Below are positions 63,198-64,000 of a stretch of DNA of 64,000 nt, piece after piece. The notes beneath the pieces were generated by a model, which saw only the letters and a program-made list of their open reading frames with translations, ran no database searches and was not told where the DNA came from. Both the position numbers and the translations under genes were made by a program. The stretch comes from Ovoidimarina sp050299695. GTDB taxonomy: Bacteria > Pseudomonadota > Alphaproteobacteria > Rhodobacterales > Rhodobacteraceae. The DNA lies in assembly GCA_050299695.1 (NCBI GenBank), contig JBNKWI010000005.1:1-64000 (forward strand), written 5' to 3'. The stretch's first letter is position 1. Each line of letters opens with the position of its first letter.

Positions 63198-64000
63198 GCC
63201 TCGAATTCACGCTTTGCCTGATCTCGCTCTTCTTCCTCGCCGGGATCGGGATGCCGATCGCCTATGCGATCCTCCTGTCGGCCTTCGTCTATCTCGCCGC
63301 TGCGGGGCAGGGGATCGGCGTGGCCGGCAAGGTGTTGATGGACGGGCTCTACCAGAGCTTCATCCTGCTGGCGGTGCCGCTTTTCATCGTCGCGGCGAAC
63401 ATCATGAACGCGGGCACGATCTCGGATCGGCTGCTCAGGTTCTGCGTCGGCCTCGTCGGGAGGTTCAAGGGCGGGCTCGGCCATGTGAACGTGGTGGCCT
63501 CGCTGATCTTCTCGGGCATGTCGGGCTCGGCCGTGGCCGACGCCGCGGGGATCGGCAAGATCATCATCGAGATGATGACGAAATCGGGTCACTATACCCG
63601 CGGCTATGCCGCCGCGATCACCGCCGCCTCGGCTACGATCGGCCCGATCATCCCGCCCTCGATTCCGATGGTACTCTACGCGCTCGTCTCGAACAGCTCG
63701 ATCGGCTACCTGTTCCTCGGCGGGATCGGGCCGGGCCTGTTCATGGGCGCGGTGCTGATGGGCATGAACGGCTGGATCTCGCATCGCCGGGGGTTCCTGA
63801 CCGAGGAGGCGGTGCCGCTTTCGGAACTGCCGGCGCTGACGCTCAACGCCTTCCCCGCGCTCCTGATGCCGGCGATCCTGCTCTACTGCATCTACTGGGG
63901 GGTCACCACGCCGACCGAGGCCGCTGCCGTCGCCGCCTTCTACGCGCTGGTCCTCGCGGCGGTGTTCTACCGCGCGCTGAGCCTCGGCGCCTTCTACCGG
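63194..64000 (+). CDS. dctM: TRAP transporter large permease, truncated by window end
   Basis: The first 269 codons of a DctM-type permease are present; the gene continues past the window. It begins MSLEFTLCLISLFFLAGIGMPIAYAI and shows the family features LAVPLFIVAANIMNAGTISDRLL, SGMSGSAVADAAGIGKI and ATIGPIIPPSIPMVLY. It performs ion-coupled uptake of an organic acid delivered by DctP. The frame is open to the window edge. Confidence 0.93.
   Translation, partial: MSLEFTLCLISLFFLAGIGMPIAYAILLSAFVYLAAAGQGIGVAGKVLMDGLYQSFILLAVPLFIVAANIMNAGTISDRLLRFCVGLVGRFKGGLGHVNVVASLIFSGMSGSAVADAAGIGKIIIEMMTKSGHYTRGYAAAITAASATIGPIIPPSIPMVLYALVSNSSIGYLFLGGIGPGLFMGAVLMGMNGWISHRRGFLTEEAVPLSELPALTLNAFPALLMPAILLYCIYWGVTTPTEAAAVAAFYALVLAAVFYRALSLGAFYR

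Overview
The window is about 70% GC, densely coded, and reads as an alphaproteobacterial chromosome. The gene families point to Rhodobacterales (Paracoccaceae or roseobacter group): a DUF6778 lipoprotein, tandem DUF6455 proteins, a DUF1467-mce pair, a FliM/FliN-like SpoA protein, a Rhizobium-type glycerol ABC transporter, and a DUF4212-ActP-DUF294-exonuclease cluster. I saw no rRNA, tRNA, CRISPR array, transposase or prophage. The assignment rests on family recognition and composition, not on a database search.

Left part (1-20.3 kb): a two-TM small protein and a sodium:solute-symporter/histidine-kinase fusion, a SpoA flagellar-switch-like protein, a DUF6778 lipoprotein, a penicillin-acylase family hydrolase, a beta-hydroxyacid dehydrogenase, a Tat-exported PhoD-like phosphatase, an overlapping operon of DppB-DppC-DppDF-type peptide transport genes plus an aldehyde dehydrogenase, a His/Asp-rich exported protein, a class 3 lipase, a family 5 substrate-binding protein, and panB-panC for pantothenate.

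Middle (20.4-44.2 kb): a GT2 glycosyltransferase, an ArgE/DapE-type deacylase, a SnoaL-like protein, kdsB-kpsF (CMP-KDO), malQ, two tandem Cys-motif DUF6455 genes, an M48 lipoprotein protease, an outer-membrane barrel gene broken by one in-frame stop, a DUF167 protein, a class II HDAC-like deacetylase, a nitroreductase, an EI24 protein, DUF1467-mce, a lone receiver protein, GNAT, DUF1993, aspS, a GT87-like mannosyltransferase and carB. AspS carries an extra block of about 75 residues written in AT-richer codons.

Right part (44.2-64 kb): a lower-GC island encoding a 70-aa Cys-rich protein and a 57-aa basic protein; a glycerol-type ABC locus (SBP plus two ATPases, no permeases) with a divergent GntR regulator; fucU; then a probable acetate module (adk, DUF4212, actP, cNMP/CBS/DUF294 protein, small membrane protein, membrane-anchored DnaQ-type exonuclease). 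A molybdopterin-fold secreted protein overlaps a GGDEF/EAL protein. A YgjV-like membrane protein and a TRAP transporter (dctP, dctQ, partial dctM) complete the window.

Non-coding structure worth noting: two copies of a 137-bp palindromic element with 20-bp terminal inverted repeats (8398-8534 and 32965-33101); two inverted copies of a roughly 52-bp intergenic repeat (16058-16109 and 23820-23872); a triple 11-bp tandem repeat (20360-20392); and several strong hairpins at gene ends.
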